A stretch of DNA of 64,000 nucleotides from Terriglobia bacterium (GTDB lineage: Bacteria > Acidobacteriota > Terriglobia > Terriglobales > Acidobacteriaceae). The stretch spans positions 62,001 through 126,000 of the forward strand of contig JAIQFC010000012.1 in NCBI GenBank assembly GCA_020073465.1. The letters are read 5' to 3'. Both the position numbers and the translations under genes were made by a program. Under the pieces are notes generated by a model. The model was not told where the DNA came from, did no database searches, and saw nothing but the letters and a program-made list of their open reading frames with translations. Within the stretch, counting starts at the first letter, position 1. The number at the start of each line of letters is the position of its first letter. Below, one piece after another: positions 1-8,703 of the stretch.

Positions 1-1
1 C

Positions 2-1528
2 GCGCGCGAGAAAAAGGTGTACTCGGTGAATGCCGAGCCCCGCGCGCCCAGGCTGGCGACGATCGAATGGTACGAGAAAAACAACGGCGGCAAATTGCCG
101 AACAGTGACGGGTTGCTGGCCGGCGGCCTGCCCGGAGTTGTGGACGCCTGGTACACCTTGCTGGACCGCTGGGGCACGATGAGCTTCGAGCAGGTGCTCC
201 AGCCCGCTATCGACCTGGCGGAGAACGGATTTCCCCTCAGCGAAGCCGCCGCTTATGAAATCGCCCACGAGCAGAAGATCCTGAAGTATCCGACCACCGT
301 AAAGATCTATCTTCCAGAGGGCCATCCACCGAAGGCAGGCGAGATTCTCCGCAATCCTGACCTCGCCCGCACGCTGAAAAAGCTGGTCGAAGCCGAAAAG
401 GCGAGCGCGTCGAAGGGGCGACACGAGGCCCTGAAAGCCGCACGCGATCGCTTCTACAAAGGCGACATCGCTCGTGAGCTGGCTGCCTTCTCCGAGGCCA
501 ACGGGGGCCTGTTCCGCTATGACGATTTCGCGGAGTACACGGCAGAGGTAGAGACGCCGGTCTCCATCAACTATCGCGGCTACCAGGTCTACAAGAATCC
601 ATCTGCGACTCAGGGGCCCGCGGAGTTGATCGCACTGAACCTGCTCGAGGGGTACGACCTCAAAGCCCTCGGCCACAACAGCGCCGATTTTCTTCACATC
701 AGCGTCGAGGCCCTCAAGCTCGCGATGGCTGACCGGGAAAAATTTCTCGGCGACATGGACTTCATCAAGATTCCTTATGACGGCCTGCTCTCCAAGGAGT
801 ATGCCCGCGAGCGCCGTAAGCTCATCGATCCCAGCAAGGCATCGCTGGAGCTGCGTCCGGGCTCCCCGGAGAAATTTGCGAGCCACGGGTCTCTGCCGGA
901 TCGTCCGGTTCACGTCGTCCTCGATGGCAATGCCGACCACACCGGCGACACCAGCTACATCGCGGTAATAGATAAAGACCGCAACATGGTGAGCTTCGAG
1001 CCCAGCCTGCACGAAGCGTTCGGCACCGGCGTCGTGATGGGGAGTACCGGCTTCATTTTCAACTGCCGGGGCGATTACTATTCGCTGGTCCGCGGCGAGG
1101 CCAACGCGCTCGAGCCGGGCAAGCGTCCCCGCAGCACTCTGCAGAGCACCCTGATCATGAAAGACGGCGAGCCATACGCAATCCTGGGAAGCCCCGGCGG
1201 CGACGACCAGGTGATGCGAACCATGCAGACGCTGATCAACGTCGTGGATTTCGGCATGAATATTCAGCAGGCGATCGAATCGCCGCGCTGGTCTTCGCGC
1301 AGCTTTCCGGCATCGCCGTTCCCCCACACCATGTATCCGGGGGACCTGTCGGTCGAAGCACGAGTTTCCGCGGCCACGCAAAAGGAGCTTGTGGAACGCG
1401 GGCACAAGTTGCATGTTGCGCCCGCGTGGTCGATCGGATCGAACGCAGGTATCATCATCGACGCGAAGACGGGCGTGCTGAGTGCTGGCGCTGACCCACG
1501 GGTTGACGCCTACGCATGGGCTTGGTGA
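2..1528 (+). CDS. ggt: Gamma-glutamyltransferase, 5' end outside window
   Basis: About 508 C-terminal residues are present and the frame stays open to the window edge, so the true start lies upstream. The product belongs to the gamma-glutamyltranspeptidase family (Ntn hydrolases that cleave glutathione and other gamma-glutamyl compounds, usually exported). The autoprocessing site is visible as GDTSYIAV, with the catalytic Thr encoded near position 950. It is followed by FGTGVVMGSTGFIFN and by the glycine motif GSPGGDDQVM, both in the order expected for the small subunit. The canonical TTHY of the enterobacterial enzyme reads DTSY here, which is seen in several family branches. It is followed by a repeat element and ruvC. 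Family assignment is firm; substrate preference is not known. Confidence 0.9.
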   Translation, partial: AREKKVYSVNAEPRAPRLATIEWYEKNNGGKLPNSDGLLAGGLPGVVDAWYTLLDRWGTMSFEQVLQPAIDLAENGFPLSEAAAYEIAHEQKILKYPTTVKIYLPEGHPPKAGEILRNPDLARTLKKLVEAEKASASKGRHEALKAARDRFYKGDIARELAAFSEANGGLFRYDDFAEYTAEVETPVSINYRGYQVYKNPSATQGPAELIALNLLEGYDLKALGHNSADFLHISVEALKLAMADREKFLGDMDFIKIPYDGLLSKEYARERRKLIDPSKASLELRPGSPEKFASHGSLPDRPVHVVLDGNADHTGDTSYIAVIDKDRNMVSFEPSLHEAFGTGVVMGSTGFIFNCRGDYYSLVRGEANALEPGKRPRSTLQSTLIMKDGEPYAILGSPGGDDQVMRTMQTLINVVDFGMNIQQAIESPRWSSRSFPASPFPHTMYPGDLSVEARVSAATQKELVERGHKLHVAPAWSIGSNAGIIIDAKTGVLSAGADPRVDAYAWAW

Positions 1529-1531
1529 GGT

Positions 1532-1608
1532 TCATGTGGGGACAGCCGCCCTTCGACTTCGCTCAGGGCAGGCTCTCGGCTGTCCAACCGGGCATAGCCC
1601 GGTCGGTT
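1532..1608. repeat. Intergenic double-hairpin repeat, copy 1
   Basis: The segment begins TCATGTGGGGACAGCCGCCC and forms two stem-loops: GGACAGCCG paired with CGGCTGTCC, then CCGGGC paired with GCCCGG. The same start and the same two hairpins recur at 4564-4614. This copy carries about 22 extra bases between the arms of the first hairpin. It lies directly after the gamma-glutamyltransferase stop codon. Confidence 0.75.
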
Positions 1609-1725
1609 GACCGCACACTGATACCCCTCAAGCCCGAATGAAGTAGGTTGATTTTTTGGTTCCCGGACGTTCACACGCGCTCTGTCTCTAGGTTCTCCGC
1701 GCCTTCCGCGATACACTGCACTCAC

Positions 1726-2238
1726 ATGCGGGTGCTTGGCATCGACTGCGGCGGAGAATACACCGGGTACGGTGTGGTCGAGATTCGTTCCAGCGGGAAA
1801 CTGTGCTGTCTGACCTGTGGCGCGATCAAGCTCTCTCCCCGGGAAGCACTGCCACGAAGGCTGTCTCGCATCTTCACCCAGTTGGGCGAAATCATTGCTG
1901 AGCACCATCCTGACCAGGTCGCCATCGAAGACGTGTTCTACGCCCTGAATGTGAAGTCAGCACTGAAGCTCGGCCAGGTCCGCGGCGTGGCCATGCTGGC
2001 TGCGGCCGCCGCGGGGCTGGAAGTTGCTGAGTATTCTCCATTGACCATCAAGTCTTCCGTGGTCGGCTATGGCCGGGCCGAAAAGCAGCAGGTCCAGCAC
2101 ATGGTGACCCGCCTGCTCGAACTGAGTGAGCCTCCCGAACCGATGGACGCCTCCGATGCCCTGGCCATCGCCATTTGCCACCTGCACACCGCCGGCACCC
2201 TCGAAAGGCAGCGCGCGACGAAGCTGGCTGCCGGGTGA
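1726..2238 (+). CDS. ruvC: Crossover junction endodeoxyribonuclease RuvC
   Basis: A 170-residue protein, close to the usual RuvC length of about 170-175. RuvC resolves Holliday junctions together with RuvAB. The four acidic residues of the active site are visible: Asp7 in VLGIDCG, Glu68 in AIEDVFY, and Asp141 and Asp144 in DASDALAIA. The ATG at 1726 was chosen because it gives the family N terminus (MRVLGID); longer versions of the frame add a non-homologous leader. ruvA and ruvB are not in this window. Confidence 0.95.
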   Translation: MRVLGIDCGGEYTGYGVVEIRSSGKLCCLTCGAIKLSPREALPRRLSRIFTQLGEIIAEHHPDQVAIEDVFYALNVKSALKLGQVRGVAMLAAAAAGLEVAEYSPLTIKSSVVGYGRAEKQQVQHMVTRLLELSEPPEPMDASDALAIAICHLHTAGTLERQRATKLAAG

Positions 2239-2309
2239 CCCCTGTTTTCAGACTCGGTCAGTGCATGAGTAAACAACTCCGGCCCCGTATTTGGCATAAT
2301 TTCTTCTGC

Positions 2310-3005
2310 ATGATTCCATCGGCGCTGCCTCGATCCAGAGCGTTCACCGCAAGTGCGGCTGTCTGCCTGGCCATATTCCTCGTGTCAGCGCGGGCCGTAG
2401 CCGCTGAGCCCGCCACGGTCACCTTCTCCCTGGATTTTCCCAACTCCGAGCCTGAACACTACTCCATCTCGGTCAACTCTGACGGACACGCCAAGTACGA
2501 CTGCTCCGCGCGAGTCTCCCCGGATTCCGACGAGCGCGAACCTTACCAAACCGAGTTTGACCTGAGCCCAGAGACGCGGGCCCGGGTTTTTGAACTGGCG
2601 GCTCAGGCCCACTATTTCTCCGGGAAGATCGACTCCGGCAACAACAAGCTGGCATTCACCGGTGCAAAGAAGCTGGTTTATCAGGACGGCCAACACAAGT
2701 ACACCGCGAACTACAACTACTCCAGCGTGGCTGCGGTGCAGCAGCTGACCGCTCTGTTTCAGAGAATGGCTGCCACGCTCGATTTCGGACGCCGCCTCAC
2801 GTATTACCATCGTTACCAGAAGCTGGCCCTCGACGAAGAATTGAAGCGCATGGAGGCGGAGGCGAAGGACAATGAACTCAGCGAGTTACAGGCAGTCCGC
2901 GAGGTGCTGAAGAGAATTATTGACGACTCCTCGGTCATCAATGTAGTGCGAGCCAGAGCGCAGCGACTGGCAGAGATGCCGCCGAGCGGCCCGCCAAGTC
3001 ACTGA
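2310..3005 (+). CDS. Exported protein of unknown function
   Basis: A 231-residue protein that I do not recognise. The ATG at 2310 gives a good Sec signal peptide (basic start, hydrophobic stretch around AAVCLAIFLV, likely cleavage after ARAVA), whereas the ATG at 2265 would place a polar leader in front. The mature part has a beta-rich N-terminal half with FSLDFPNSEPEHYSISV and a helical, charged C-terminal half from about residue 165 that may be coiled coil (LDEELKRMEAEAKDNEL). It follows ruvC on the same strand after 71 bases. Likely periplasmic. Confidence 0.75.
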   Translation: MIPSALPRSRAFTASAAVCLAIFLVSARAVAAEPATVTFSLDFPNSEPEHYSISVNSDGHAKYDCSARVSPDSDEREPYQTEFDLSPETRARVFELAAQAHYFSGKIDSGNNKLAFTGAKKLVYQDGQHKYTANYNYSSVAAVQQLTALFQRMAATLDFGRRLTYYHRYQKLALDEELKRMEAEAKDNELSELQAVREVLKRIIDDSSVINVVRARAQRLAEMPPSGPPSH

Positions 3006-3158
3006 AGCACAGGCCAATAGGTCGTGGCCCTGTCCAGGAAACTGGACCTGACCTGCCCACCACTGGTTAGCCAGATTCCCCGAAAGCAATGACCCAGCTT
3101 TTACAACTTCTGGCTTCAAACCGTGTTCTAATAATAGGGAACTCCTTTGGGGGCTGCT

Positions 3159-4460
3159 ATGTCCAGGAACAGATGTGCTCTGGCTGTTTTGACGGTCTTG
3201 GCTTGCGCGCTTCTAGCGCTGCCCGCCCTGGCTGATTCGCAGGCACGTATCGTTCGCTTGAGCGATGTGCAGGGTTCGGTTCAGATCGATAAGAACACCG
3301 GCCTGGGATTCGAGAGCGCCTTCCTCAACCTTCCCATCACGCAGGGCGTGCAGATCCGCACCGGCGACAATGGCCGGGCCGAGATCGAGTTCGAAGATGG
3401 CAGCACCATGCGCCTGACTCCGAACACCAGCGTGCAATTCAGCACGCTCGGTCTCGATGACTCCGGCAAACACATTTCCGTGATCAACCTCGTGGAGGGA
3501 ATGGCCTACGTCAACTGGCTGGGGAAAGACCAGTTCACGCTGAATTTCGCTCGCGAGAAGGCCGAGATCCAGCAGGCGGCGCACTTCCGCGTGTCGACCT
3601 CGACGAGTGCCTCGACATTCGGCGTCTTTAAGGGCGATGTCGACGTCGAAAGTCCGTCGGGCAAGGTAGCGGTTGGCAAGAAGAAAATGGTCACGTTTGC
3701 TGCCAGCGGCGACCAACCCTACACGCTCGCCAAGCTGGAAGAATCTCCGCTTGATTCCTGGGACAAAGAATCCATCGAATATCACCAGCAGTACGCCAAG
3801 AATAATTCTTCGCCTTATGGCTACGGTGCCAGCGATCTCGGATACTACGGCGCTTATCAGAACCTCCCGGGCTACGGAATGATGTGGCAACCCTACTTCA
3901 CGGGCGTTGGCTGGGATCCATTCATGGACGGCGCGTGGTCCTGGTATCCCGGATTCGGCTACATGTTTGTATCGGCGTACCCGTGGGGCTGGATGCCGTA
4001 CCGCTACGGCAACTGGATGTTTGTCCCTGGCTTCGGCTGGATGTGGCAGCCGGGCTACTGGAATACGTGGAATACCGTTCCGCGCTTCACCGGGTCGCCG
4101 ACGGTTCGCGTCCATCCGCTGGCTGCTCCCTCCGGGACTGTCAGTACGGTCGCGGTGGGCAGAGGAGGGCCGGTGCACACGGTCACGCCTCCGTCGCGTG
4201 TGATCATCAGTGGCGGGTCGGCCGGGATGGGTATCGCCCGGGGTTCGGTAAGCAATCTGCGACACATGAACACGGAAGTGGTCAGGGGAGGCACGGTTTC
4301 CGTGCGCCCAGCGCCGCAGTTCTCCGCCGGGTCGGGCAGGAGCAGCGGCTTTGGCGGTTCGCGTTCCAGCGGAGGCAGCGTGAGTTCCGGTCGCGGTGCA
4401 AGTGCACCGTCTCATACCAGCGCTCCATCTCACAGTTCCGGTGGCAGCGTTCGCCGTTAA
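3159..4460 (+). CDS. Exported FecR-domain protein with aromatic repeats
   Basis: A 433-residue protein with a signal peptide (LAVLTVLACALLALPALAD). Residues of about 30-175 match the FecR domain pattern: a VQIDKN strand, then TGDNGRAEIEFEDGSTMRL and further beta strands. Residues of about 225-315 are exceptionally rich in Tyr, Trp, Gly and Pro with a repeated W-x-P/Y-G-x-G-W theme (MPYRYGNW, PGFGWMWQPGYW), as in the DUF6600-type proteins. The C terminus is a Ser/Gly-rich, basic tail. FecR proper relays signals to an ECF sigma factor, but no sigma factor or receptor is adjacent, so a structural envelope role is as likely. An in-frame TTG at 3147 is a weaker start. A strong terminator follows. 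Confidence 0.85.
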   Translation: MSRNRCALAVLTVLACALLALPALADSQARIVRLSDVQGSVQIDKNTGLGFESAFLNLPITQGVQIRTGDNGRAEIEFEDGSTMRLTPNTSVQFSTLGLDDSGKHISVINLVEGMAYVNWLGKDQFTLNFAREKAEIQQAAHFRVSTSTSASTFGVFKGDVDVESPSGKVAVGKKKMVTFAASGDQPYTLAKLEESPLDSWDKESIEYHQQYAKNNSSPYGYGASDLGYYGAYQNLPGYGMMWQPYFTGVGWDPFMDGAWSWYPGFGYMFVSAYPWGWMPYRYGNWMFVPGFGWMWQPGYWNTWNTVPRFTGSPTVRVHPLAAPSGTVSTVAVGRGGPVHTVTPPSRVIISGGSAGMGIARGSVSNLRHMNTEVVRGGTVSVRPAPQFSAGSGRSSGFGGSRSSGGSVSSGRGASAPSHTSAPSHSSGGSVRR

Positions 4461-4485
4461 GGACGAACTGGATAGATGAAGAATC

Positions 4486-4515
4486 GGGCGGCCTGTAACG
4501 GGCCGCCCGTTTTCT
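4486..4515 (+). terminator. Rho-independent terminator
   Basis: A perfect stem GGGCGGCC / GGCCGCCC with a 7-base loop is followed by GTTTTCTT. It lies 26 bases after the stop codon of the FecR-domain gene. Confidence 0.9.
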
Positions 4516-4563
4516 TGTGGAATCCACAACGATTTACCCAAGCCAAGGCCAGCCAACAATAGC

Positions 4564-4614
4564 TCATGTGGGGACAGCCGCCCTCGGCTGTCTGCCGGGC
4601 GCAGCCCGGTGCCT
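4564..4614. repeat. Intergenic double-hairpin repeat, copy 2
   Basis: This is the compact copy of the element at 1532-1608: the same 20-base start, then GACAGCCG paired with CGGCTGTC, then CCGGGC-GCA-GCCCGG. It lies between two convergent genes and may also help end transcription. Confidence 0.75.
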
Positions 4615-4619
4615 GACTC

Positions 4620-6371
4620 TTACCGCCGCAAACTAACCGACGTAATCACCTGCTCGCACAGCGACTCAAGCTCCGCCGATGGCGCATGATCCGAAGCGCA
4701 ACTCACCGGCACCACCTTCCCCCACGGAGTCAGAATCAATGCAAGCATGCCATGCATGTCGGCTAGGCCGCGTTGGGTGGCGCTGAAATCGACAATCATT
4801 CCCGGATACCCATCGAGCGTCGCGCTGGAAAAACTGGTTCCGATGCCCGGCTTGACCGCCATCCAAACGTAGTTTGAGAGGTAGTACCTGGCATGCTTCT
4901 GCAATTCTTCGTCTTCGGTCAGGCCGGGATACTTGCGATCGAGCGCCGGGCCCACAGCGACGCTGATCGTCACGTCGTTTCTGCGTGCGAGATACACAGT
5001 GCGCAAAGGAGTATCTTCCAATACGTCAACCTGCCCCGGCAGCGCCACCGAAGCCGAGGCGCAGAACCAGGCATCGCGGCACAAGGATTTCTCGTACCGG
5101 GTGAAGCCCGCGGGAGTTGAGAGCAAGGTGTCGGAGTCGACGGCAACTCGAGTGGCCTTCTTGACTGGTTTTGCGGCCTGGACCAGCGGCCCCGCCGCGG
5201 AAGGTTTCGCAGCCACAGCACCCGGCGTGGTTCCGGTCTCTGGCTCCGGGGCTTGCTCAAATCTGCGCAGCGCAGCCAGCCATTCCATTGCGGAGGTCGA
5301 AGGCAAAAGCCGCGCCCGCGCCTCTTCCCGGAAGTGGAAGCTCATGAACGGATGATGTCCTGTATCCGGGCGGTTGAACACGACATCGGGCACAGGATTG
5401 TCCGAATCTGGAGCATCCATGTCCGGGTCATTCGGATTCGCCTCAGGAGCAGGATCTTCTCCTGGAGGATCGTCGGCCTCATCTGTCGAGGCCGCCAGCG
5501 TCAGGCGGTTGTCAATCGTCTGTGAACGATGGACCCAGGCCACGTGGTGACTGGCATTGTTGAGGAGGAGCGAGATCTCGAGAACGGCGGCGACTGCGTT
5601 GTTGCCCCCACCCTGCAACACGCGTCCCTCGCGCGTGGTGGCGCTGGCCGCGACATCCAGGGGCGAGAAAACATACTTCGAGGTAATCCAGGCGCAGGAG
5701 TCTCCCGCAACCTGGAGAAGGCTTCTGAATTTGATGTCCGCCGCGCTCAGCTCAAGCTCGTGCAGTCCATAGTCCTTGCTGGTGGCGAACTGGCCGCGCG
5801 GCTTCCACGAAGCGCCCGGAGCCACCGGGTGCGGAGAGAACTCGGTCTGCAGCAAATCTAGCGTCACTTTGCGGAGAAGGTCGCCGCCGTTCCAGTAGTT
5901 GAAGTACTTCTCGCCGAAATGGATCAGACCGGTCTCCCCGTGCGGCCCGACACGGAAGGTAACCGGCGCCAACTGCAGGGAAGCCAGACGCTTCTGAAAC
6001 TCCGTCTCACTGAGCGGCGCACACCGGACGCTGGTGACGCGGGCGTCGCTATAAGTGGCCTCCACCGGAGTGTTACCGTCCTTGTCCGCAGCCTGCGGAC
6101 GCAGAGTCACAATGGCAGTGAGGGAATAATCACACGGCCCTCGTGGCGGCCAGACCGATGCTCCTTCAACATCCGATTGCGGCAGAAACGACGCGCTGCC
6201 CTCCAGTTCGTAACGCAGAACCTCTCCTGGCCTAAGCTCAGCGCGTAGGGATACGGCGCGGCCTGGTGCGGGCGGGTTCTTTGCGGCCTGCCCGCGGGCG
6301 CCCACCACGGCGGCTGCACCGAAGAAGAGCGTGCATGCGGCCTTTCCGATGATGGAGCGCATTGGTCTCAT
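4620..6371 (-). CDS. Exported protein with C-terminal Cys-x5-Cys domain
   Basis: A 583-residue protein with a signal peptide (ACTLFFGAAAVVGARGQ). Residues of about 35-280 form a beta-rich region that starts LRPGEVLRYELEGSA. A Pro/Asp/Glu-rich linker follows around residues 290-330, and an Ala/Pro/Lys-rich linker around 375-415. From about residue 420 there is a separate domain, TPAGFTRYEKSLC-x5-CASAS, resembling the second half of the protein encoded at 7155-8645 (APAGF...C-x5-CWSGS). It is the last gene of a minus-strand run from 9408 and lies 70 bases after its upstream neighbour. No enzymatic motif was seen. Likely periplasmic or surface-exposed. Function unknown. Confidence 0.8.
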   Translation of the reverse strand: MRPMRSIIGKAACTLFFGAAAVVGARGQAAKNPPAPGRAVSLRAELRPGEVLRYELEGSASFLPQSDVEGASVWPPRGPCDYSLTAIVTLRPQAADKDGNTPVEATYSDARVTSVRCAPLSETEFQKRLASLQLAPVTFRVGPHGETGLIHFGEKYFNYWNGGDLLRKVTLDLLQTEFSPHPVAPGASWKPRGQFATSKDYGLHELELSAADIKFRSLLQVAGDSCAWITSKYVFSPLDVAASATTREGRVLQGGGNNAVAAVLEISLLLNNASHHVAWVHRSQTIDNRLTLAASTDEADDPPGEDPAPEANPNDPDMDAPDSDNPVPDVVFNRPDTGHHPFMSFHFREEARARLLPSTSAMEWLAALRRFEQAPEPETGTTPGAVAAKPSAAGPLVQAAKPVKKATRVAVDSDTLLSTPAGFTRYEKSLCRDAWFCASASVALPGQVDVLEDTPLRTVYLARRNDVTISVAVGPALDRKYPGLTEDEELQKHARYYLSNYVWMAVKPGIGTSFSSATLDGYPGMIVDFSATQRGLADMHGMLALILTPWGKVVPVSCASDHAPSAELESLCEQVITSVSLRR

Positions 6372-6377
6372 CCAAAT

Positions 6378-6431
6378 CAGTTCCCAGTTCTCAGTGGAAC
6401 CCAGGGTATCGCGGACCGAGAACTGAGAACT
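6378..6431. repeat. Short AGTTCTCAGT-type palindrome
   Basis: CAGTTCCCAGTTCTCAG at 6378 is complementary to CCGAGAACTGAGAACT ending at 6431, giving an imperfect hairpin between two genes of the exported-protein run. The same sequence type recurs at 30072-30108. Confidence 0.55.
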
Positions 6432-6441
6432 ACCTCCCTTT

Positions 6442-7158
6442 CTACGGATCGTCGTTCATGTAACTGGGTGGCGTGTAGAACTTGTAGTTCTCCGGCATCT
6501 TCACAACAGCGGAGTTGAGGATTTCCTCGCAAATACTGGTACCGTCGCCAGAATCGTCGTCTCGAAAGATGCAAGCGAAGCCGAAGGTTCCCGACGTCAC
6601 CGAGACGAACAGCGCCAACCCGCGATAGTTTGTGACCCGGCCAGGGATCGTGAAGTGCGTCACCACCGCGTCCCACTGGTCGATTTTCGTGGCCTCGTCG
6701 AACTCAAGTTTGGCGGCAGCGCCGAAGTAGTACGGCCGGGTAAACCAGTCCTCGAGAAACACTGACTTCGCGCTTTCCAGATCGGACGCGGGCAGCTGAT
6801 TGGCGGCGAGAATCTTCAAGTCGTGCGTTTTCCCGCCCCGCTCGATTTTGACGTTGGGCACCTGCGAATAGCGGGATGGATACTTCGCCCCCGGCGGAAG
6901 CTTGATGGAGAGCTCCGCACAAGGAATGGTGTGACAGGCCGAGACGCTCCAGACTTCACCCTTCGCGGCTTCCGTCTCTTCGTTGAGAACGTGCTTGGAT
7001 GCGGTGTGACCCGTGGCCTGGCGATCGCTTCGTGATTTGCGTGCCACATCGCCGAGAGGCCGATTCTGACCGGAATCCTGCGCCGAAACGCTGCCTACCA
7101 GGCAGCCCGCTAGTAGCCCTGCGATTAGGGCTCCACGAATTGAAAGCGACCAAGTCAT
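6442..7158 (-). CDS. Exported protein with PLGDVAR motif
   Basis: A 238-residue protein. It has a signal peptide (IAGLLAGCLVGSVSAQ) followed immediately by PLGDVARKSR, a short motif shared with the next gene upstream and with the gene at 45562. A pair of cysteines in SACHTIPCAELSIKLPPG lines up with the Cys-x5-Cys domain of the neighbours. A second conserved patch, GRVTNYRGLALFVSV with a following Cys, matches ARVTNHEVEVLAGC of the neighbour. Its ATG overlaps the upstream stop codon (ATGA at 7155-7158), so translation is probably coupled. Function unknown; probably periplasmic. Confidence 0.8.
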   Translation of the reverse strand: MTWSLSIRGALIAGLLAGCLVGSVSAQDSGQNRPLGDVARKSRSDRQATGHTASKHVLNEETEAAKGEVWSVSACHTIPCAELSIKLPPGAKYPSRYSQVPNVKIERGGKTHDLKILAANQLPASDLESAKSVFLEDWFTRPYYFGAAAKLEFDEATKIDQWDAVVTHFTIPGRVTNYRGLALFVSVTSGTFGFACIFRDDDSGDGTSICEEILNSAVVKMPENYKFYTPPSYMNDDP

Positions 7159-8645
7159 GGCACGCGTAGAGAGTCAATCAAGGTCGAGCAAACCTGATCT
7201 GCGTCACCGAAACGATTCTTTGGGGCCATACAGCCGGCTAGCACCTCGACTTCATGGTTGGTTACCCTGGCGCTTCGTCCAGTCCAAATCACGTCATTCC
7301 TCTTGAGTTCAAAATGCGTGAGGATCGCCGGCTTGCCGTCGACCGTAGCCTCGTCATGGGTCGCCGCCAGCAACCTTCTCCGAACATCCCAACCTTCGGG
7401 ATCGCTGATCTCCTCCCAGAGAACCACGTATCTGTCGGTGCTCAGCCGATTCTGGCCATAGAGCGCCGCGGGGCCGACAAATAGAAGAACCTTGTCCGGA
7501 ACTTTCTCCGGGCCAAGCGGGAGCTCGAAAATCCACTCGGAATAGTCCGAGCTGAGCAGAGTGGCGTTTACCGGCACAAAGGCAGAACCGCTCCAGCAGT
7601 TCCCCTGTCCTTTGCAGTAGTAGAACGATTGCGATTTGAAGCCCGCGGGCGCGAGGCCAGCATCGCCGGCGGAATCGAGTGCGACCTTCGCCTTGGCCGA
7701 CTGCAGCGACGCTTGTTTCTTCTGGCGCGCCAGTTCGGCGAGCGAAGGGGCTGGGCTGGCTGTTCTGCCGCCGTTGTCCGCCACTACGCTGGGCACTGAC
7801 GGCACTGCGATCGGATTCGGAACTGCTCCCAGCGTGCTCTTCGCCTCCTTGGCCGGCTTTGCCGGGCCGGAGTTCACCGACGCCAGAGCCGGTGGCAGGT
7901 AATCCTCCTTGAGCCGAATCGATGGATACACAATCTGATCGCAGACCTGCAGGGTTGTGCGCTCGTCCCGGAACCGTTGCGACTGCCGGGCGAAAGCAGC
8001 CTGCTTCTCCTGGTAGGTGGAATGGGGATTTCCGTACACCAGGTGCTCGTTGATCTCGTCCGGGCTGACGCACATCACCGGGACGACGCTGTTCGATCCG
8101 ACCACGAACGCCATGGTTCCCCAGACCTCGTGATTCATGAGGGAGGCTCGATTCAGCGAGCAGCGATACGCCCGCCGCTCACCCACCTTCATCGCGCTGC
8201 ATCCCGAGGATTGTGTGAAGCGCCGCGCCAGCTGGCCGATCAGGTTGGACAGATCGCTGTCATTCAGGTTCGCAGGAATCGGCAGGGAATTGCCCACCAT
8301 CACTTCTGTGTTGGTGACTCCAATGCGCGAACCGGCGAGCACAGTACCGTTGTCGTCGCGGCCTTCAAGTTCGTAAGGAAATGGCACCCACAACCGGTAG
8401 TCGCCTGCGTTGTAGGTTTTGAATCCCGTGGGCGCGTTTTCGGATTCTTCCTGCTCCTGCTCCATCTGATCCGCAAGCTCTTGAGCCTTGCTGGGTGAGC
8501 CTTGGGCAGCCGGCTTCTGGGCGCGCGTCCGCCGCGCGAGATCGCCGAGAGAAGGATCCTGCTGTGCTTGAACGAAGATAGTCGCGCTAAGAAGGAAGAA
8601 GACTCCCAGCCCCGCCGATCGCCACTGCGAGAATGAAACCCGCAT
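7155..8645 (-). CDS. Exported protein with two SLGD-type motifs
   Basis: A 496-residue protein. The ATG at 8645 was chosen because GGGAGA lies 6 bases upstream and a signal peptide follows (LGVFFLLSATIFVQAQ). SLGDLARRTR follows the signal peptide, and a second version, SLAELARQKK, occurs around residue 300. Each is followed by a linker and a folded domain that begins PTGFKTY or PAGFKSQ. The second domain holds the Cys-x5-Cys pair (YYC-KGQGN-CWSGS). The protein therefore looks like an internal duplication of one exported module. It is coupled by a 4-base overlap to the gene at 6442. A longer in-frame start at 8759 would overlap the upstream gene and lacks a signal peptide. Function unknown. 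Confidence 0.8.
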   Translation of the reverse strand: MRVSFSQWRSAGLGVFFLLSATIFVQAQQDPSLGDLARRTRAQKPAAQGSPSKAQELADQMEQEQEESENAPTGFKTYNAGDYRLWVPFPYELEGRDDNGTVLAGSRIGVTNTEVMVGNSLPIPANLNDSDLSNLIGQLARRFTQSSGCSAMKVGERRAYRCSLNRASLMNHEVWGTMAFVVGSNSVVPVMCVSPDEINEHLVYGNPHSTYQEKQAAFARQSQRFRDERTTLQVCDQIVYPSIRLKEDYLPPALASVNSGPAKPAKEAKSTLGAVPNPIAVPSVPSVVADNGGRTASPAPSLAELARQKKQASLQSAKAKVALDSAGDAGLAPAGFKSQSFYYCKGQGNCWSGSAFVPVNATLLSSDYSEWIFELPLGPEKVPDKVLLFVGPAALYGQNRLSTDRYVVLWEEISDPEGWDVRRRLLAATHDEATVDGKPAILTHFELKRNDVIWTGRSARVTNHEVEVLAGCMAPKNRFGDADQVCSTLIDSLRVP

Positions 8646-8703
8646 CAATTCTCCCGCACGCGTTGTGCTGACTATTTCCTCTCCGGGTTGGGGTCTCGCC
8701 CGT

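Noticed and set aside
3213-4559. 448-codon open frame on the minus strand opposite the FecR-domain gene
   Set aside because: It is an antisense frame produced by GC-rich codon bias; the plus strand has a signal peptide, FecR motifs and a terminator.
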